A DNA stretch of 64,000 bases from Bifidobacterium sp. ESL0690 (GCF_029392315.1 NZ_CP113939.1:2108001-2172000), one strand, 5' to 3'. Shown: positions 11,401 to 20,074, counted from the stretch's first letter. Notes: generated from the sequence alone by a model not told the origin. Numbers and translations are program-made.

Positions 11401-14400
11401 CTCGGCGTAGGCGTCGGCCCAGCTGGTCAGGTCGATCTTCTCGCCGGTATGAGTCAGAAGCTCATCCTCGGTGACCTCGAGTTCCATCTGATGATCGAGG
11501 TGGACGGCGTTCAGGAGGCCTTCGATGACCGGATAACCGTGGACGTACACGGAGCCAAGCGCCGTGTAGATCGCAGGCCAAGCCGGGCCGACCAAGGCGT
11601 CGGGGGCGATGCGCGAGGCGTTCAGGGAGCCGGGCATATTGCCGGCGGTGGCGGCTTCGTGATCGTAACCGAGATTGGCGGAAAGGGTGTAGCTGGTGTG
11701 CGCCTGGCCATACGGGAAGGCGACCTTGTCGCTCATCTCTTCGATTTCCGGCATCGCGGTGAGCTTGTCACCGGTGATGGCGGTGTTGCCGATACCGGCG
11801 GTGTCGGAGAGCATCGCGTAGACGTGCTTGGGCAGACGCTCGCGGTCGACCACCGGGAAAAGCCCGGTTTCGGAGGGACGGACGTTGAGCGGGATGACGA
11901 TATCGCGCACCGCGTGCTTGGAAAGCCCGCCATCCGGATCATTGTCCCAGAAGGTGTCGAGGTGGATATCCAGATCGAACATCTGGGTGCCGTTCTCTTG
12001 GCCCACCTCACGGATTTCGTAATACTTATCGCCGTTCGGCGTGCCGAAAGCGGGGTTGGTCATCAGGTGGCCGACCCAGGAGATGTTCGGGGACTTGCGA
12101 ATGAAGTCCTCAGCAGTGGATGCGGCATCGAGCTCGGCGTAAGCGGGCTGCGGCTCCACTCCCCTGTTGATCTCGCGGGTGCGGTCGAGCGCGGCGGCTT
12201 CGAAGCGACCGAGGATGGAGCCGACGGGCTCGTCGATGGTGGTAATGCCTGCCACGGAAATCGGACCGGGGATGGCTCGCACGGAATCGGCGGAATAACG
12301 CGGATCTTCGGACTGCCAAAGCTGATCCTGACCCCACCAGCGCAACAGGTCGTTGTCGATCTGCGGCACGAAGGGCATCGGCTTGTGATACTCGTGAATC
12401 AGCGTCGGGAACCAAGCCACGTCGGTCGGGGTCACGGTGACCTCGGCGGCACGCGGATACGCGCGCTCCAGCTTATCGATGGCGGCCTGCGGGTCGTTTT
12501 CGACGTCGGCACGTGAGGTGAACAACGAAGCGAACTCGCCGGATTCCTGATCGCAGACACGGGCTTCGGCGCGCTGCAGGAGGTGCAGGAAACGGTCGGC
12601 GTAGGTCGGGTCGGCCCACGGGAAGGTCAGTTCGGCGAAACGCTGCGCCCACTGGACGTAGGTCATCTTGTCGAGGTCGCCGAAGTACGGGCGTGAGGTC
12701 TTGTCGAGTGCTTCGATGATCTCACCGCGGCGGCTTTCCAGCTCTTCCGGGTGCTTCATGACGCGAACCAGGAGGCGGCCGCAACGGGCGGAGGCGTTCT
12801 CGAGCTCGTAGATATCGGCATGCAGATGGCTCAGGCCACTGGCGACGCCGCCCTTGGCGACCTGACCGGCCGGAACCCAGTTCTCGCCGAGAGGAGCGAA
12901 CGGGTCGGAATCGTCGGGCTTCGGCGAAATGCCGGGGGTCGCGACGAGCATGCGCTTGACGTCGGGGTTGGTATGGGCCTCCTTGGCCGTCATCGCGGCG
13001 GTGCCGATCAAGACGCCGTCGACAGGCATATCTGGCTTGCCGTAGACGCGGGACCACTGGCCGGAAATGTAGTCGGCAGCGCGGTCGGGAGTGCCGATGC
13101 CGCCGCCGGCGACCAGCACGAGATTGCTGCAGGCACGCACATCGGCATAGGTGTCCATCAGAAGAACGTCGAGGGATTCCCAAGAATGGTGGCCACCAGC
13201 GGCTCCGCCTTCGACCTCCATGATGACGGAGACCGGGGCGACGGCCTTGGCGATGCGCACGACCTGGCGGATCTGATCGATGGTGCCGGGCTTGAAGGCG
13301 ACATACGGGAAGCCTTGCTCATTAAGCGAGGCGACGAGCTGCTTGGCTTCGTCGAGCTCGGGGATGCCGGCGGAAATCACCACGCCGTCAATCGGGGTGC
13401 CGGAGGCGCGCTTCTTGGCGACGATGCCGGCAGGGCCGAACTGCATGTTCCAGAGATAACGATCCATGAACATGGCGTTGAACTCGATGGTGCGGCCCTC
13501 TTCGAGCTGCTTGTCGAGGGATGCAACGTTGCGGTCAAAGACGGCCGGGGTCACCTGGCCGCCACCGGCCATTTCAACCCAATAACCGGCGTTCGCGGCA
13601 GCGGAAACGATGTCCGCGTTGACGGTGGTCGGCGTCATGCCGGCCAGCAGCACCGGCGGCTTGCCGGTCAGATCGCTGAACTTGGTGCGAATCTTGTCGC
13701 CTGCGGGAGTAGAGATCACCTTCGGAGCGAACTTGCGCCAATCCTGCGTGCGGACGGGGTCTTCTTCCATCGTGGAAAGCGCGGCGCGGGCCTCTTCACT
13801 GTCAGCCTCGACCACGCCGACGCCGGTGCCCTGCACCAGAGCGCTGACGAGCTTGCCGACGGTGTTGCCCGGGCCCATGTCCACAATCCACAGCTTGGTG
13901 GGGTCGTTGCTCTTGAGCAACGCGTCGGTACGCGCGGCCCAATCAACGTGATTGACCAGCACTTCACTGGCCAGCGTGCGGGCGCGTTCGGCGTCCAGGC
14001 CGCAAGCCTGCGCCCACTTGACGGTGGACTCGACGGCTTCGGCCATCAGCGGGGAATGGAAGGGAACAGTGACCTCAAGATATTCGAGGATCGGATCGAA
14101 GACCTCGCCGCCGCGAACCTTGTCGGCGCGCAACTTGGCCTGACGACGATGCTCCTTGCCAACCTCAACGGCGAAGGCCGCAAGATCCTCGGGATGGCCT
14201 GAAAGGACATAATTATCGGTGGCGTTGGTGACGGCAAACGCAATCGGACCACGGGGTTTGACCACGCGGTCGACCAGAACCTCGATCTGGCGCTTGGTGG
14301 CTCCGCGAACGGAGAGCATCGGGGTGGCCTCTCCGAACTTCGTGGAAACAGGAAGCAGACGGGACTGGCGGGTGCCTGCGGCACCAATCAGGCGCGCGAT

Positions 14401-14865
14401 GGCAAGGATTTCGTCGATGGCGTCGCTGGCCGCATCAATGGAGCCAGCGGCTTCGATGGCGTCGACCATATGCTCGGCGATGATGCCCTGGGAATGACCG
14501 AGAACAGCGACCGGCTTGGCCGTGGCAACGCTATAGCCAAGGCCTTCCGCGTCGATCAACGCACCCAGCTGAGCCAAGGCGATGCCCGGAACGCTCGCCG
14601 CCGCGTCCGCAGCAGGGCCGAGCTTGGCGGAGTTAGCCGTAAAGCCGAAGAGGTCGACCGTGCCGCCCATCGTGGCCAGGAGATCCGGGGTGACCGCCGA
14701 GAGCAGGCGGGACGAAGCGTCGGCGTGCGCCTTGAGCTTTTCCGCGAGCGTCGGGTCGGTGCATTCGTCCGCAAGCGAGCTGACCCACGGCGTGGACTGG
14801 CCGCCGAAAACGAGCGCGTGGGGCTCGGTGCTGAGGCGGTTCAAGAAGAAGGTGTTTTCAGTCAT
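5434..14865 (-). CDS. fas: Type I fatty acid synthase (multidomain, single chain)
   Basis: A 3,143-residue FAS I, the usual size and order for actinobacteria. Domains seen: acetyl transferase with GHSQG near residue 122; enoyl reductase (GMTPTTVNADIVSAAANAGY near 407, and glycine-rich VAGGGIG later); dehydratase of the MaoC hotdog type (GDFNPIHTS near 1256); malonyl/palmitoyl transferase with GHSLGEY near 1461; an Ala/Pro linker near 1770-1810; acyl carrier domain with phosphopantetheine serine in GVSSRRNQLL near 1858; ketoreductase with VVTGVAPNSIAGQ near 2169; ketosynthase with active Cys in PVSACATAA near 2788 and His residues near 2940 (SKHDTS) and 2983 (GHAMGG). It has no phosphopantetheinyl transferase domain, so a separate AcpS must act on it. 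The start follows AAGGAAG. It makes saturated acyl chains from malonyl-CoA in the cytoplasm and sits behind the carboxylase genes that supply malonyl-CoA. Confidence 0.97.
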   Translation of the reverse strand: MTENTFFLNRLSTEPHALVFGGQSTPWVSSLADECTDPTLAEKLKAHADASSRLLSAVTPDLLATMGGTVDLFGFTANSAKLGPAADAAASVPGIALAQLGALIDAEGLGYSVATAKPVAVLGHSQGIIAEHMVDAIEAAGSIDAASDAIDEILAIARLIGAAGTRQSRLLPVSTKFGEATPMLSVRGATKRQIEVLVDRVVKPRGPIAFAVTNATDNYVLSGHPEDLAAFAVEVGKEHRRQAKLRADKVRGGEVFDPILEYLEVTVPFHSPLMAEAVESTVKWAQACGLDAERARTLASEVLVNHVDWAARTDALLKSNDPTKLWIVDMGPGNTVGKLVSALVQGTGVGVVEADSEEARAALSTMEEDPVRTQDWRKFAPKVISTPAGDKIRTKFSDLTGKPPVLLAGMTPTTVNADIVSAAANAGYWVEMAGGGQVTPAVFDRNVASLDKQLEEGRTIEFNAMFMDRYLWNMQFGPAGIVAKKRASGTPIDGVVISAGIPELDEAKQLVASLNEQGFPYVAFKPGTIDQIRQVVRIAKAVAPVSVIMEVEGGAAGGHHSWESLDVLLMDTYADVRACSNLVLVAGGGIGTPDRAADYISGQWSRVYGKPDMPVDGVLIGTAAMTAKEAHTNPDVKRMLVATPGISPKPDDSDPFAPLGENWVPAGQVAKGGVASGLSHLHADIYELENASARCGRLLVRVMKHPEELESRRGEIIEALDKTSRPYFGDLDKMTYVQWAQRFAELTFPWADPTYADRFLHLLQRAEARVCDQESGEFASLFTSRADVENDPQAAIDKLERAYPRAAEVTVTPTDVAWFPTLIHEYHKPMPFVPQIDNDLLRWWGQDQLWQSEDPRYSADSVRAIPGPISVAGITTIDEPVGSILGRFEAAALDRTREINRGVEPQPAYAELDAASTAEDFIRKSPNISWVGHLMTNPAFGTPNGDKYYEIREVGQENGTQMFDLDIHLDTFWDNDPDGGLSKHAVRDIVIPLNVRPSETGLFPVVDRERLPKHVYAMLSDTAGIGNTAITGDKLTAMPEIEEMSDKVAFPYGQAHTSYTLSANLGYDHEAATAGNMPGSLNASRIAPDALVGPAWPAIYTALGSVYVHGYPVIEGLLNAVHLDHQMELEVTEDELLTHTGEKIDLTSWADAYAESASGRIVTIHVTHTAIDGTVLAHEVERFAVRGRSYSDELPADVPDYGDYLSYRKSHKGAGTPFDENEDKGLDPVVATPRRMLRRVTLTAPSEMTAFARTSGDFNPIHTSHRGAAVSGLKAPLVHGMWLSAAAQHVVQARDDKGAHYEIVGWTYNMYGMVQLGDKVEISVERIGKLRHGGMTLEVTCRIDGNIVSRGTAAVRASRSAYVYPGQGIQQQGMVLDERAKSAAARETWERADKVTREKLGFSILAIVRDNPKTLTANGVTYHHPDGLLDLTQFTQVALATVAYAQTSRLREAGSDIWPAYFAGHSLGEYNALSSFAGIIPFETVLELVFQRGSAMNSLIERDEQGRSNYRMAALRPNQFGVGDDGVDDYVKSVSEASGEFLQIVNYNLSGAQYVIAGTIKGLEALKADSARRVKEYGGKPALMYVPGIDVPFHSMLLRKGVPDFRNKLDTLLPAHIDYQRLVGRYIPNLVASPFEMTKEFARKIVAVVPSTRIQEALDNPEIWDSYAADEQKLGRLLFTELLAWQFASPVRWIETQAIMFGDPAQGGLGVENYVEVGLGNQPTLANLATKTLRLPDFSGSEVAVYNLGRDEQRVYMTDSDSLVPETDDDTEEASASAQPTAAASAPAAQAAAAPAASAPAAQSAAPAAPAAPVAASGERPADLPFKASDGIEMLLAYAAKVRPDQIGDSDTTDTLTNGVSSRRNQLLMDISSELGVASVDGAAEASITDLYALVNKVAPNYKPFGPVLSDIVRDRIRGLFGASGVKQAQVVKRVTDTWQLGQGWADYVLGTLVLETREGTSSRGDDLASLSTAQVSNANDANALIDAAVQKVAADHGVAVALPSAGGAGGSVVDSAALDAFAEKVTGADGVLAKTARFVLDELDIKAPVPDEDEDEDAAVVEAVEAELGSDWVDQVAPRFDERKALLLDDRWATAREDLARLYYNHDQKVSKLSFIGAGHEVADQATWFASKASMDGDTILASTFNRIAVEARSNAKNDAKASRFAGDVAVVTGVAPNSIAGQIVEGLLAGGATVIATSFNFTQPVRAWAEQVYREYAVGDAKLWVVPANLSSYRDVDAFVKWVGGVSKKTTGATTTILKPAYEPSLFFPFAAPPVHGTMSDSGQLFESQARLMLWGVERAITGFAAIGGDTDVQHKLHVILPGSPNRGVFGGDGAYGEVKASFDAIVNRARAEKDWSGRVTFAHPLIGWVRGTGLMGGNDPLVDVVERHGIRTYSTAEIAQQLLNLADASARKQAEKAPLRADLTGGLGNEPIDISALRAEAEADKANSAAANADENTQADSSSNNSGKATLIKALPTPNPPRQAEVNLADWRNVTVKPEDEIVIVSIGELGPWGSGRTRSEAELGIHPDGSVDLSAGAVLELAWNMGLVTWQDSPNAGWYDTDGNLVPEEDIAERYHDEVVARSGLRPFDNGMGSGDYQDGTASGEVEIYLDHEVTFSVPTEEIAQQYVIMDAEHTQIVQDEESGEWSVTRQPGSMIRVPKRFAMTRTVGGQFPQGFDPVKWGIPASMVGEVDEIALWNIVTTVDAYLSAGFSPSEVLQTIHPSMVASTQGTGFGGMASMRKLYLDRFLGHEIPTDILQEALPNVVAAHVMQSYIGGYGNMVQPVSACATAAVSLEEGVDKIALHKADFVVTGAIDDIGVDSVIGFGNMGATADANVMYGKGISDRFFSRSNDRRRDGFVESEGGGTMLVTRGDIALKMGLPVAAVVGYVHSFADGAHTSIPAPGLGALAAAQGGKDSQLVRQLARLGVAPDDIAVVSKHDTSTNANDSNESELHNSIQHAIGRNDGNPLFVISQKSLTGHAMGGAAIFQIDGLTQLFKSGVIPANAALDCVDPKMRKDDHMVWLRKPLNIGSVKAGLVTSLGFGHVSGFVALVNPGAFEASVANEYGQDALDKWRKRANERLARGERRRLMGMMGEAPLYEEIDNRRFHEDTKVYDSHEAEKAMLLNPDARLGSDGYFA

Positions 14866-15009
14866 TATCTTCCTTATATTTGGTTGAAATTCTCATGGAT
14901 ACAGATATTACACAAAACTTAAAATTATCAATGTCGAGCGAAACCGGCGCGAGGCAACCGGTGACAATCTTAGCTGCCCCACGGCGGAATCGCTCTTTTG
15001 GCTCAAACG

Positions 15010-16617
15010 TTACATGGGTTGATTTCCATGGTGTTTGTTGGTGCGGCGAACGCGTTTCTTACCCCGCAAAAGCCGCAGGGATTCGGCGATGGCCTCGCGC
15101 GTCTGCTCGGGGTCGATCATCGCGTCGATTTGGCCGGTTTCCAGCGAAAGGTTGGCGTTCAAGGTCTCGCTTTCGTATTCGGAAATATATTGCTGACGCA
15201 GCGCTTCGACATCCTGACGGCGCTCCTTGGCCTTGTGCAGGTCCTTGCGATGGATGATGTTGACCGCACCGGCCGCACCGAGCACTGCAATCTGGCTGGA
15301 AGGCCAGGCATAATTGACATCCGCGCCGATGGCCTTGGAACCCATGACGATGTAAGCACCGCCAAAGGCCTTGCGCAAGACTACCGAAACCATCGGCACC
15401 TGCGCGTTGGCGTAGGCGTAGATGACCTTGGCGCCACGGCGGATGATGCCAGCGTGCTCCTGATCGCTGCCGGGCTTGTAGCCGGGGGTGTCAACCAAGG
15501 TGACCACCGGAAGGTTGAACGAATCGCACAGACGGACGAAGCGGGCGATCTTCTCGCTGGAATCGACGTCCAAAATGCCGGCCTGTTCGTTGGGCTGGTT
15601 CGCCACAATGCCCACCGGATGGCCTTCGATGCAGGCGAAGCCGACCACGGCGCACTTGGCGTAAAGCTCCTGCACCTGCACGAATTCGCCGTAGTCGACG
15701 ATGCAGCGGATGACCTCGTTGATGTCGTAGGGCTGGCGGTCGTTGTCTGGAACGATGGTGCCCAGGCGCTCGGCCGTGGAACGGTCGGCGCGGGTGGCCG
15801 CGTAGGCGTAAACCGGCGGCTGCGCATCTGAACTGGAAGGTAGGTAGGCAAGCACGGTACGCGCGTAATCGATTGCGTCGGCCTCGTCCTCGCCGAGGTA
15901 GTGGGCCACGCCTGAAACGGTGTTGTGCACCTTGCCGCCGCCGAGATCCTCCATGGAAATCGTCTCGCCGGTCACGGATTTGACCACATCGGGGCCGGTG
16001 ACGAACATGTTGGAATTCTGGCGGGTCATGATGATGAGGTCGGTGAGCGCCGGGCAATAAACCGCGCCGCCCGCGCAGGGGCCGAGAATCAGCGAAAGCT
16101 GCGGGATGAAGCCACTCGCCTCGCAGGTCTTCTGGAAGATATGGCCGTATTGGGTCAGCGCTTCCACGCCTTCCTGAATGCGGGCGCCGCCGGAATCGAT
16201 CAACGCGACGACCGGAATCTTCAGGTCAAGCGCCATGTCCATCAAGTGGCAAATCTTCTCGCCTTCGGCATGGCCGAGCGTGCCGCCGCGCACGGAAAAG
16301 TCCTGCGCGTAGACGGCGACCTTGCGGCCGTAGACGTCGCCGAAACCGGTGATGACGGCCGAGCCGGCGATGCCCTTGTTGATATTGCCGCCGGAGAAAC
16401 GGCCAATCTCTTGGAAAGTGCCGGTGTCGAAGAGCAGGTCGAGGCGCTCGCGGGCGGTGAATTTGCCTTTGGCGCTTTGGCGGGCATGGGCGTGGTTTTC
16501 GGCGTCGCGAGCCAGTTCGGCGGCACGGGCGACGGAGGCGCGGATGGGCTGCTGGTCGAGGGGTTTGTCGCTGGACATGGCCTTTTCGACGGCCGTGGTG
16601 GTCATGATGTCAGTCAT
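15010..16617 (-). CDS. accD: Acyl-CoA carboxylase carboxyltransferase (beta) subunit
   Basis: A 535-residue carboxyltransferase of the AccD/PccB family, which moves the carboxyl group from biotin to acetyl- or propionyl-CoA. Seen: the first crotonase-like half with SGGARIQEG and GPCAGGAVYCPALTD, and the second half with TPGYKPGSDQEHAGIIRRGA and KAFGGAYIVMGSK, both oxyanion-hole regions. No zinc-finger N-terminus of the E. coli AccD type, as expected for the actinobacterial form. The ATG overlaps the stop of the upstream biotin carboxylase by one base (TGATG), so the two subunits are made by coupled translation. fas follows 144 bases later on the same strand. The supply of malonyl-CoA to Fas is the inferred main job; propionyl-CoA use cannot be excluded by eye. 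Confidence 0.93.
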   Translation of the reverse strand: MTDIMTTTAVEKAMSSDKPLDQQPIRASVARAAELARDAENHAHARQSAKGKFTARERLDLLFDTGTFQEIGRFSGGNINKGIAGSAVITGFGDVYGRKVAVYAQDFSVRGGTLGHAEGEKICHLMDMALDLKIPVVALIDSGGARIQEGVEALTQYGHIFQKTCEASGFIPQLSLILGPCAGGAVYCPALTDLIIMTRQNSNMFVTGPDVVKSVTGETISMEDLGGGKVHNTVSGVAHYLGEDEADAIDYARTVLAYLPSSSDAQPPVYAYAATRADRSTAERLGTIVPDNDRQPYDINEVIRCIVDYGEFVQVQELYAKCAVVGFACIEGHPVGIVANQPNEQAGILDVDSSEKIARFVRLCDSFNLPVVTLVDTPGYKPGSDQEHAGIIRRGAKVIYAYANAQVPMVSVVLRKAFGGAYIVMGSKAIGADVNYAWPSSQIAVLGAAGAVNIIHRKDLHKAKERRQDVEALRQQYISEYESETLNANLSLETGQIDAMIDPEQTREAIAESLRLLRGKKRVRRTNKHHGNQPM

Positions 16618-18584
16618 CAGCGCTCCCCTTCCTTCTCGGTGTCAGCGGCTGATGTTGGAGGCGCGGCGCCTGCGGCAGAAGCGGTATCGGCTGGCTTATT
16701 ACCGTCGTTACCAGCGTTATCCGTATTATCCGAAGCGTCATTCGCACCGGACTTCTCGCGGCTCGCAGCTCCGTCCACGTCAATCTTCATCAATGTTGTT
16801 CCGGCATCCACGGAATCGGACGGGCCAACGAAAATCTTCTGCACGGTGCCATTGACAGGCGCGTAGACGTAATTCTCCATTTTCATGCTCTCAAGCACGG
16901 CCAGCAGGTCGCCCTTGTTGACGTTCTGCCCTTCGGCGACATTGACGCGGGTGACGATGGCCTGCATCGGGGAATCGATAACACCGGACTTGCCGTCATT
17001 GACTTTCGCACGCTCTTCGACAGCTCCCGAGGAAGAACCACGCAGCGGCTGGGTCGGTCGGCGCGAACCGCGGGCACGGGCCGAACCGGTGAGGTTGTCG
17101 ACGATGTCGCGCGGAACGGTGAGTTTGACACGCTTGTTATCGACCTCGATGACGAAGGAATCGGTTTCCTGCTTCTTTGGCTTTTCTTCGCCGCCTGAAA
17201 GCGAGGCGGGCTGGCCACTGCCAGCGGTATTCGGCTTGCGGTTCAAGTACTTGCGCTCAAGCCACTTGGTATACACGGAGAAGGGATGGTCCTCAGCCGT
17301 AAATTCCGGGTCGTTGAAAATCGTCTCGAACAGCGTTTTCGGCGTAGGCACGCCTTCCAGCTTGAACTCTTTGAGCGCACGACGCACGCGGGCAACGGCG
17401 GTGGGCCGATCCTGCGCGGTGACAACAAGCTTGCCCATCATCGAATCGAACTTCGGAGAGACCACGTCGCCGACCTTCACGCCGGAATCGATGCGGATGC
17501 CGGGGCCGCTGGGCCAATCAAGGCGCGTCAGCGTTCCGCCGCTCGGGGTGAGGTTCTTATCGGGATCCTCGCTGGTGATACGCAGCTCGAAGGCGTGGCC
17601 ATGACTTTGCGGGGCCTTGGTCAATTCCTCTCCGTTGGCGATATTGATCTGCTCGCGCACCAAATCAAGACCGGAGACCTGCTCGGAAACCGTGTGTTCG
17701 ACCTGCAGACGCGGGTTGACCTCAAGGAAGTAGACCTTGTGCTGCTCGGTAACCATGAACTCGCAGGTGCCCAGGCCGACATAATCGACGGCGCTAAAGA
17801 GGCTGCGGGAGTAGCGCTCAAGCTGTTCTCGCTCGTCGTCGGTAAGGAACGGGGCCGGAGCCTCCTCGATGAGCTTCTGGTTGCGGCGCTGCACGGTGCA
17901 ATCGCGCGTGGAGTAGACAGTGAAATTGCCGTGGCTGTCTCGGCCGGACTGAGTTTCGACGTGACGCGCCCTGTCGATGAACAGCTCGACGAAGTATTCG
18001 TTGAGGTCGCCGCCTTCGAGCGCATCGTGGTTCATATAGAAACTGCGCAGCTCGTCGTCGTTGTGGATCAGGGTGATGCCCTTGCCGCCACCGCCGTCGG
18101 TGCGTTTCATCATCACCGGGTAACCGTTGATCTGAGCGAAGGTCAGGAGCTCACGCATGTTGCTGACCGGCTCGGAAAGTCCCGGGACCGGCGGAACGTG
18201 GGCGCGCTTGGCCACACGGCGGGCGGTGATCTTGTCGCCGAGGTCGGTCAGCGCCGTCGGGCTCGGGCCAATCCACGTCGCGCCGGCTTTGATGACCTTG
18301 TCGGCGAACGAAGCGATTTCGGAAAGATAGCCGTATCCCGGGTGAACCGCGTCCGCGCCGCTGCGGTGCAGCACGTCGATAATCAAGTCCTCGTCCATGT
18401 AGGAACGGTAGGAATCTCCATGCAGCAGATAGGCTTCGTCGGCCATCTCCACATATTGCGCATCTCTATCCTGCTCGGCGTAAATCGCTACGGTCGGAAT
18501 TCCCATTTCGTGGGCCGTGCGGATGACCCTCAACGCGATTTCGCCGCGGTTCGCCACCAGCAGTTTATTGACATTTTTGACCAT
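16617..18584 (-). CDS. accC: Acyl-CoA carboxylase alpha subunit (biotin carboxylase + BCCP)
   Basis: A 655-residue fusion: biotin carboxylase (residues about 5-455, with the ATP-grasp glycine loop GGGGKG at 164-169 and LEVNPRLQVEHTVSE) and, after a linker, a biotin carrier domain with biotinyl lysine 568 in ESMKMEN. The last 45 residues are a Ser/Ala/Asp/Asn-rich tail beyond the normal end. It carboxylates the biotin on its own C-terminus with bicarbonate and ATP. I start at MVKNVNKLLVANRGE, since homology begins there; the open frame continues 28 codons upstream without family sequence. No good ribosome binding site precedes this ATG, but TAGGTT sits eight bases before it like a -10 box, so a leaderless message is possible. 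The ATG overlaps a perfect ATAGGTT-CC-AACCTAT dyad. Confidence 0.93.
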   Translation of the reverse strand: MVKNVNKLLVANRGEIALRVIRTAHEMGIPTVAIYAEQDRDAQYVEMADEAYLLHGDSYRSYMDEDLIIDVLHRSGADAVHPGYGYLSEIASFADKVIKAGATWIGPSPTALTDLGDKITARRVAKRAHVPPVPGLSEPVSNMRELLTFAQINGYPVMMKRTDGGGGKGITLIHNDDELRSFYMNHDALEGGDLNEYFVELFIDRARHVETQSGRDSHGNFTVYSTRDCTVQRRNQKLIEEAPAPFLTDDEREQLERYSRSLFSAVDYVGLGTCEFMVTEQHKVYFLEVNPRLQVEHTVSEQVSGLDLVREQINIANGEELTKAPQSHGHAFELRITSEDPDKNLTPSGGTLTRLDWPSGPGIRIDSGVKVGDVVSPKFDSMMGKLVVTAQDRPTAVARVRRALKEFKLEGVPTPKTLFETIFNDPEFTAEDHPFSVYTKWLERKYLNRKPNTAGSGQPASLSGGEEKPKKQETDSFVIEVDNKRVKLTVPRDIVDNLTGSARARGSRRPTQPLRGSSSGAVEERAKVNDGKSGVIDSPMQAIVTRVNVAEGQNVNKGDLLAVLESMKMENYVYAPVNGTVQKIFVGPSDSVDAGTTLMKIDVDGAASREKSGANDASDNTDNAGNDGNKPADTASAAGAAPPTSAADTEKEGER

Positions 18585-18598
18585 AGGTTCCAACCTAT
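18583..18598. promoter_or_regulatory. Candidate operator: 16-bp dyad over the accC start codon
   Basis: Perfect inverted repeat ATAGGTT-CC-AACCTAT. Further half-sites lie upstream at 18611-18616 (ACCTAT) and 18655-18661 (GTAGGTT). The same heptamer recurs three times in front of birA. Read on the minus strand, the distal half TAGGTT is positioned like a -10 hexamer for a transcript starting at the ATG, so a bound protein would block initiation. Confidence 0.5.
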
Positions 18599-18799
18599 CG
18601 CCTATCCCCCACCTATGAAACCACGTAAATCGACAAAATCGCCCGACCGCTTTTGTAGGTTTGCACAAATCCCGAAAGCCGGGAAAAATATTCGACCATA
18701 TCGCGCAGATTTGCCTTAGCCTTAGGTAACAACGTCCCGACAGTGCCTATTTCCCAGTAACCATTCGCCTCACAGTGAAAAATGAAGATGATCTTTGGC

Positions 18800-19942
18800 T
18801 CAGGCCAAGACTCCAACGTCTCCGGTTTTGACGACGTGAGGGGCGCCGTGCGCGTCCTGAATCGTCAGCGAGGCATCGGAATTGAGCGATATGGCCTGGC
18901 CGGCGAGCGTCGAGCCGTCGGTGAATTTCGCCTCGACCTGGCGACCCAACGTCCAGCATTTGGCTCGCGTCTCTTCCAGCAATTTCGGAAGTTCGGTTTC
19001 CGGATCGGCGACGAGAGAGGCAAGACGGCGCTTCAACGCCATGGCCAGGCGTGCGGCGACCATGTCGCGCATCGTCGGCGGATCAGGCAATGGAGCATAA
19101 AGCAACTGAAGGGAAGTGGAAATCGGGGTCGGCAGACTTTCTGCGGCAAGGTCGAGGTTGATACCGATACCGAACATCACGCCGACGGCTGGTTTGCCGG
19201 TGTCATCGGAATTTTCTTCAGCATTTCCTGCGAAAGACTCCGCATCGTTGCTTTGCAAAACAGTATCAGACGAATTGGCGGTGTTATCGGGATTAGGCAC
19301 CGAAGCTGCCGGCGTAATCTTTCCGTCGCCACGTTGTTCCTGAAGTAGCGAAGAAAGCTGGGATTGCGGTACTGCCAGACGGTTCAAACCTTCCGGCAAC
19401 TGGACCAGTTCGGCCAAGATGCCTCCAAGTTTGTGACCGTTGTAGAAAATGTCGTTCGGCCACTTGAGCTCGAGACCATGCTCGGGATCAAGCGGCTTGG
19501 CACCGCACTTTGCCAGAGCGTCGTTCAAAGCGTCAAGCGCGGCAAGCCCGGCGATAATTGTGAACCAGCCATTGTAATGTGAATCGGTCACCAGACGTTT
19601 CGGCAACGCGGTGATATAAGTAACAAGGAACGAAGCACCGCCGGCCTTGTCGCTCCATTGCCGGCCGAGGCGCCCGTGGCCCGCGGTCTGTGCATCGGCG
19701 CACATCGCAGCCATTCGGGGTTTGCCTGCCGCATCAATAACGCCCAACTCCCCCTCTGCCAGCATCTTTCGCGCCAGAATATTGGTGGAATCGAGCGTGG
19801 CAAACGCCATCAACTCGTCCACGGCTCCAGCGGTTTCCGGCATCTGTGGCTTGCTTGCTCCGACCTTCTTGGCGAAATCGGCATATTGCTTTTCGATTTG
19901 CTTGACGCGCTGCGCGATTGGGGAATCAGTCTCGTTATCCAT
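18800..19942 (-). CDS. birA: Biotin--[acetyl-CoA-carboxylase] ligase
   Basis: About 380 residues. The catalytic domain shows DSTNILAR, the biotinyl-AMP loop GHGRLGRQWSDKAGG, LKWPNDIFYNGHKLGGILAE and GIGINLDLA. It attaches biotin to the carrier lysine of the carboxylase alpha subunit encoded next door. There is no N-terminal helix-turn-helix, so this is a non-regulatory (class I) ligase and something else must control biotin-linked genes. A stretch of about 60 Ser/Asn/Asp-rich residues (near residues 215-270) interrupts the domain just before GVMFGIGIN, longer than in typical BirA. I choose the ATG at 19942 (GTGGGGTG upstream) over an upstream TTG in the same frame. Upstream DNA carries three ATAGGTT-type sites also seen at accC. 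Confidence 0.92.
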   Translation of the reverse strand: MDNETDSPIAQRVKQIEKQYADFAKKVGASKPQMPETAGAVDELMAFATLDSTNILARKMLAEGELGVIDAAGKPRMAAMCADAQTAGHGRLGRQWSDKAGGASFLVTYITALPKRLVTDSHYNGWFTIIAGLAALDALNDALAKCGAKPLDPEHGLELKWPNDIFYNGHKLGGILAELVQLPEGLNRLAVPQSQLSSLLQEQRGDGKITPAASVPNPDNTANSSDTVLQSNDAESFAGNAEENSDDTGKPAVGVMFGIGINLDLAAESLPTPISTSLQLLYAPLPDPPTMRDMVAARLAMALKRRLASLVADPETELPKLLEETRAKCWTLGRQVEAKFTDGSTLAGQAISLNSDASLTIQDAHGAPHVVKTGDVGVLA

Positions 19943-20001
19943 ACACCCCACTGTATGCGTAACTTCGCCGTTTCGCTTTGTCTTTTCGCACAACTCGGCA
20001 G

Positions 20002-20074
20002 ATAGGTTTTTAAGAATGGCGAAATATTGACATTCCCCAAAACCTATCTGGGGACTAGTGCGGAATCAACCTAT
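20002..20074. promoter_or_regulatory. birA upstream region with three ATAGGTT/AACCTAT elements
   Basis: ATAGGTT at 20002-20008, AACCTAT at 20041-20047 and AACCTAT at 20068-20074. The first two extend into a longer inverted repeat, CAGATAGGTTTT and AAAACCTATCTG. The region lies between the divergent birA and DUF6020-like genes. The element matches the dyad at the accC start. Confidence 0.45.

Noticed and set aside
9496..12516. A 1,006-codon open frame on the plus strand inside fas
   Set aside because: It is antisense to the enoyl reductase to transferase part of fas, which is certain from motifs. High GC removes stop codons on the opposite strand; the translation has no family features.
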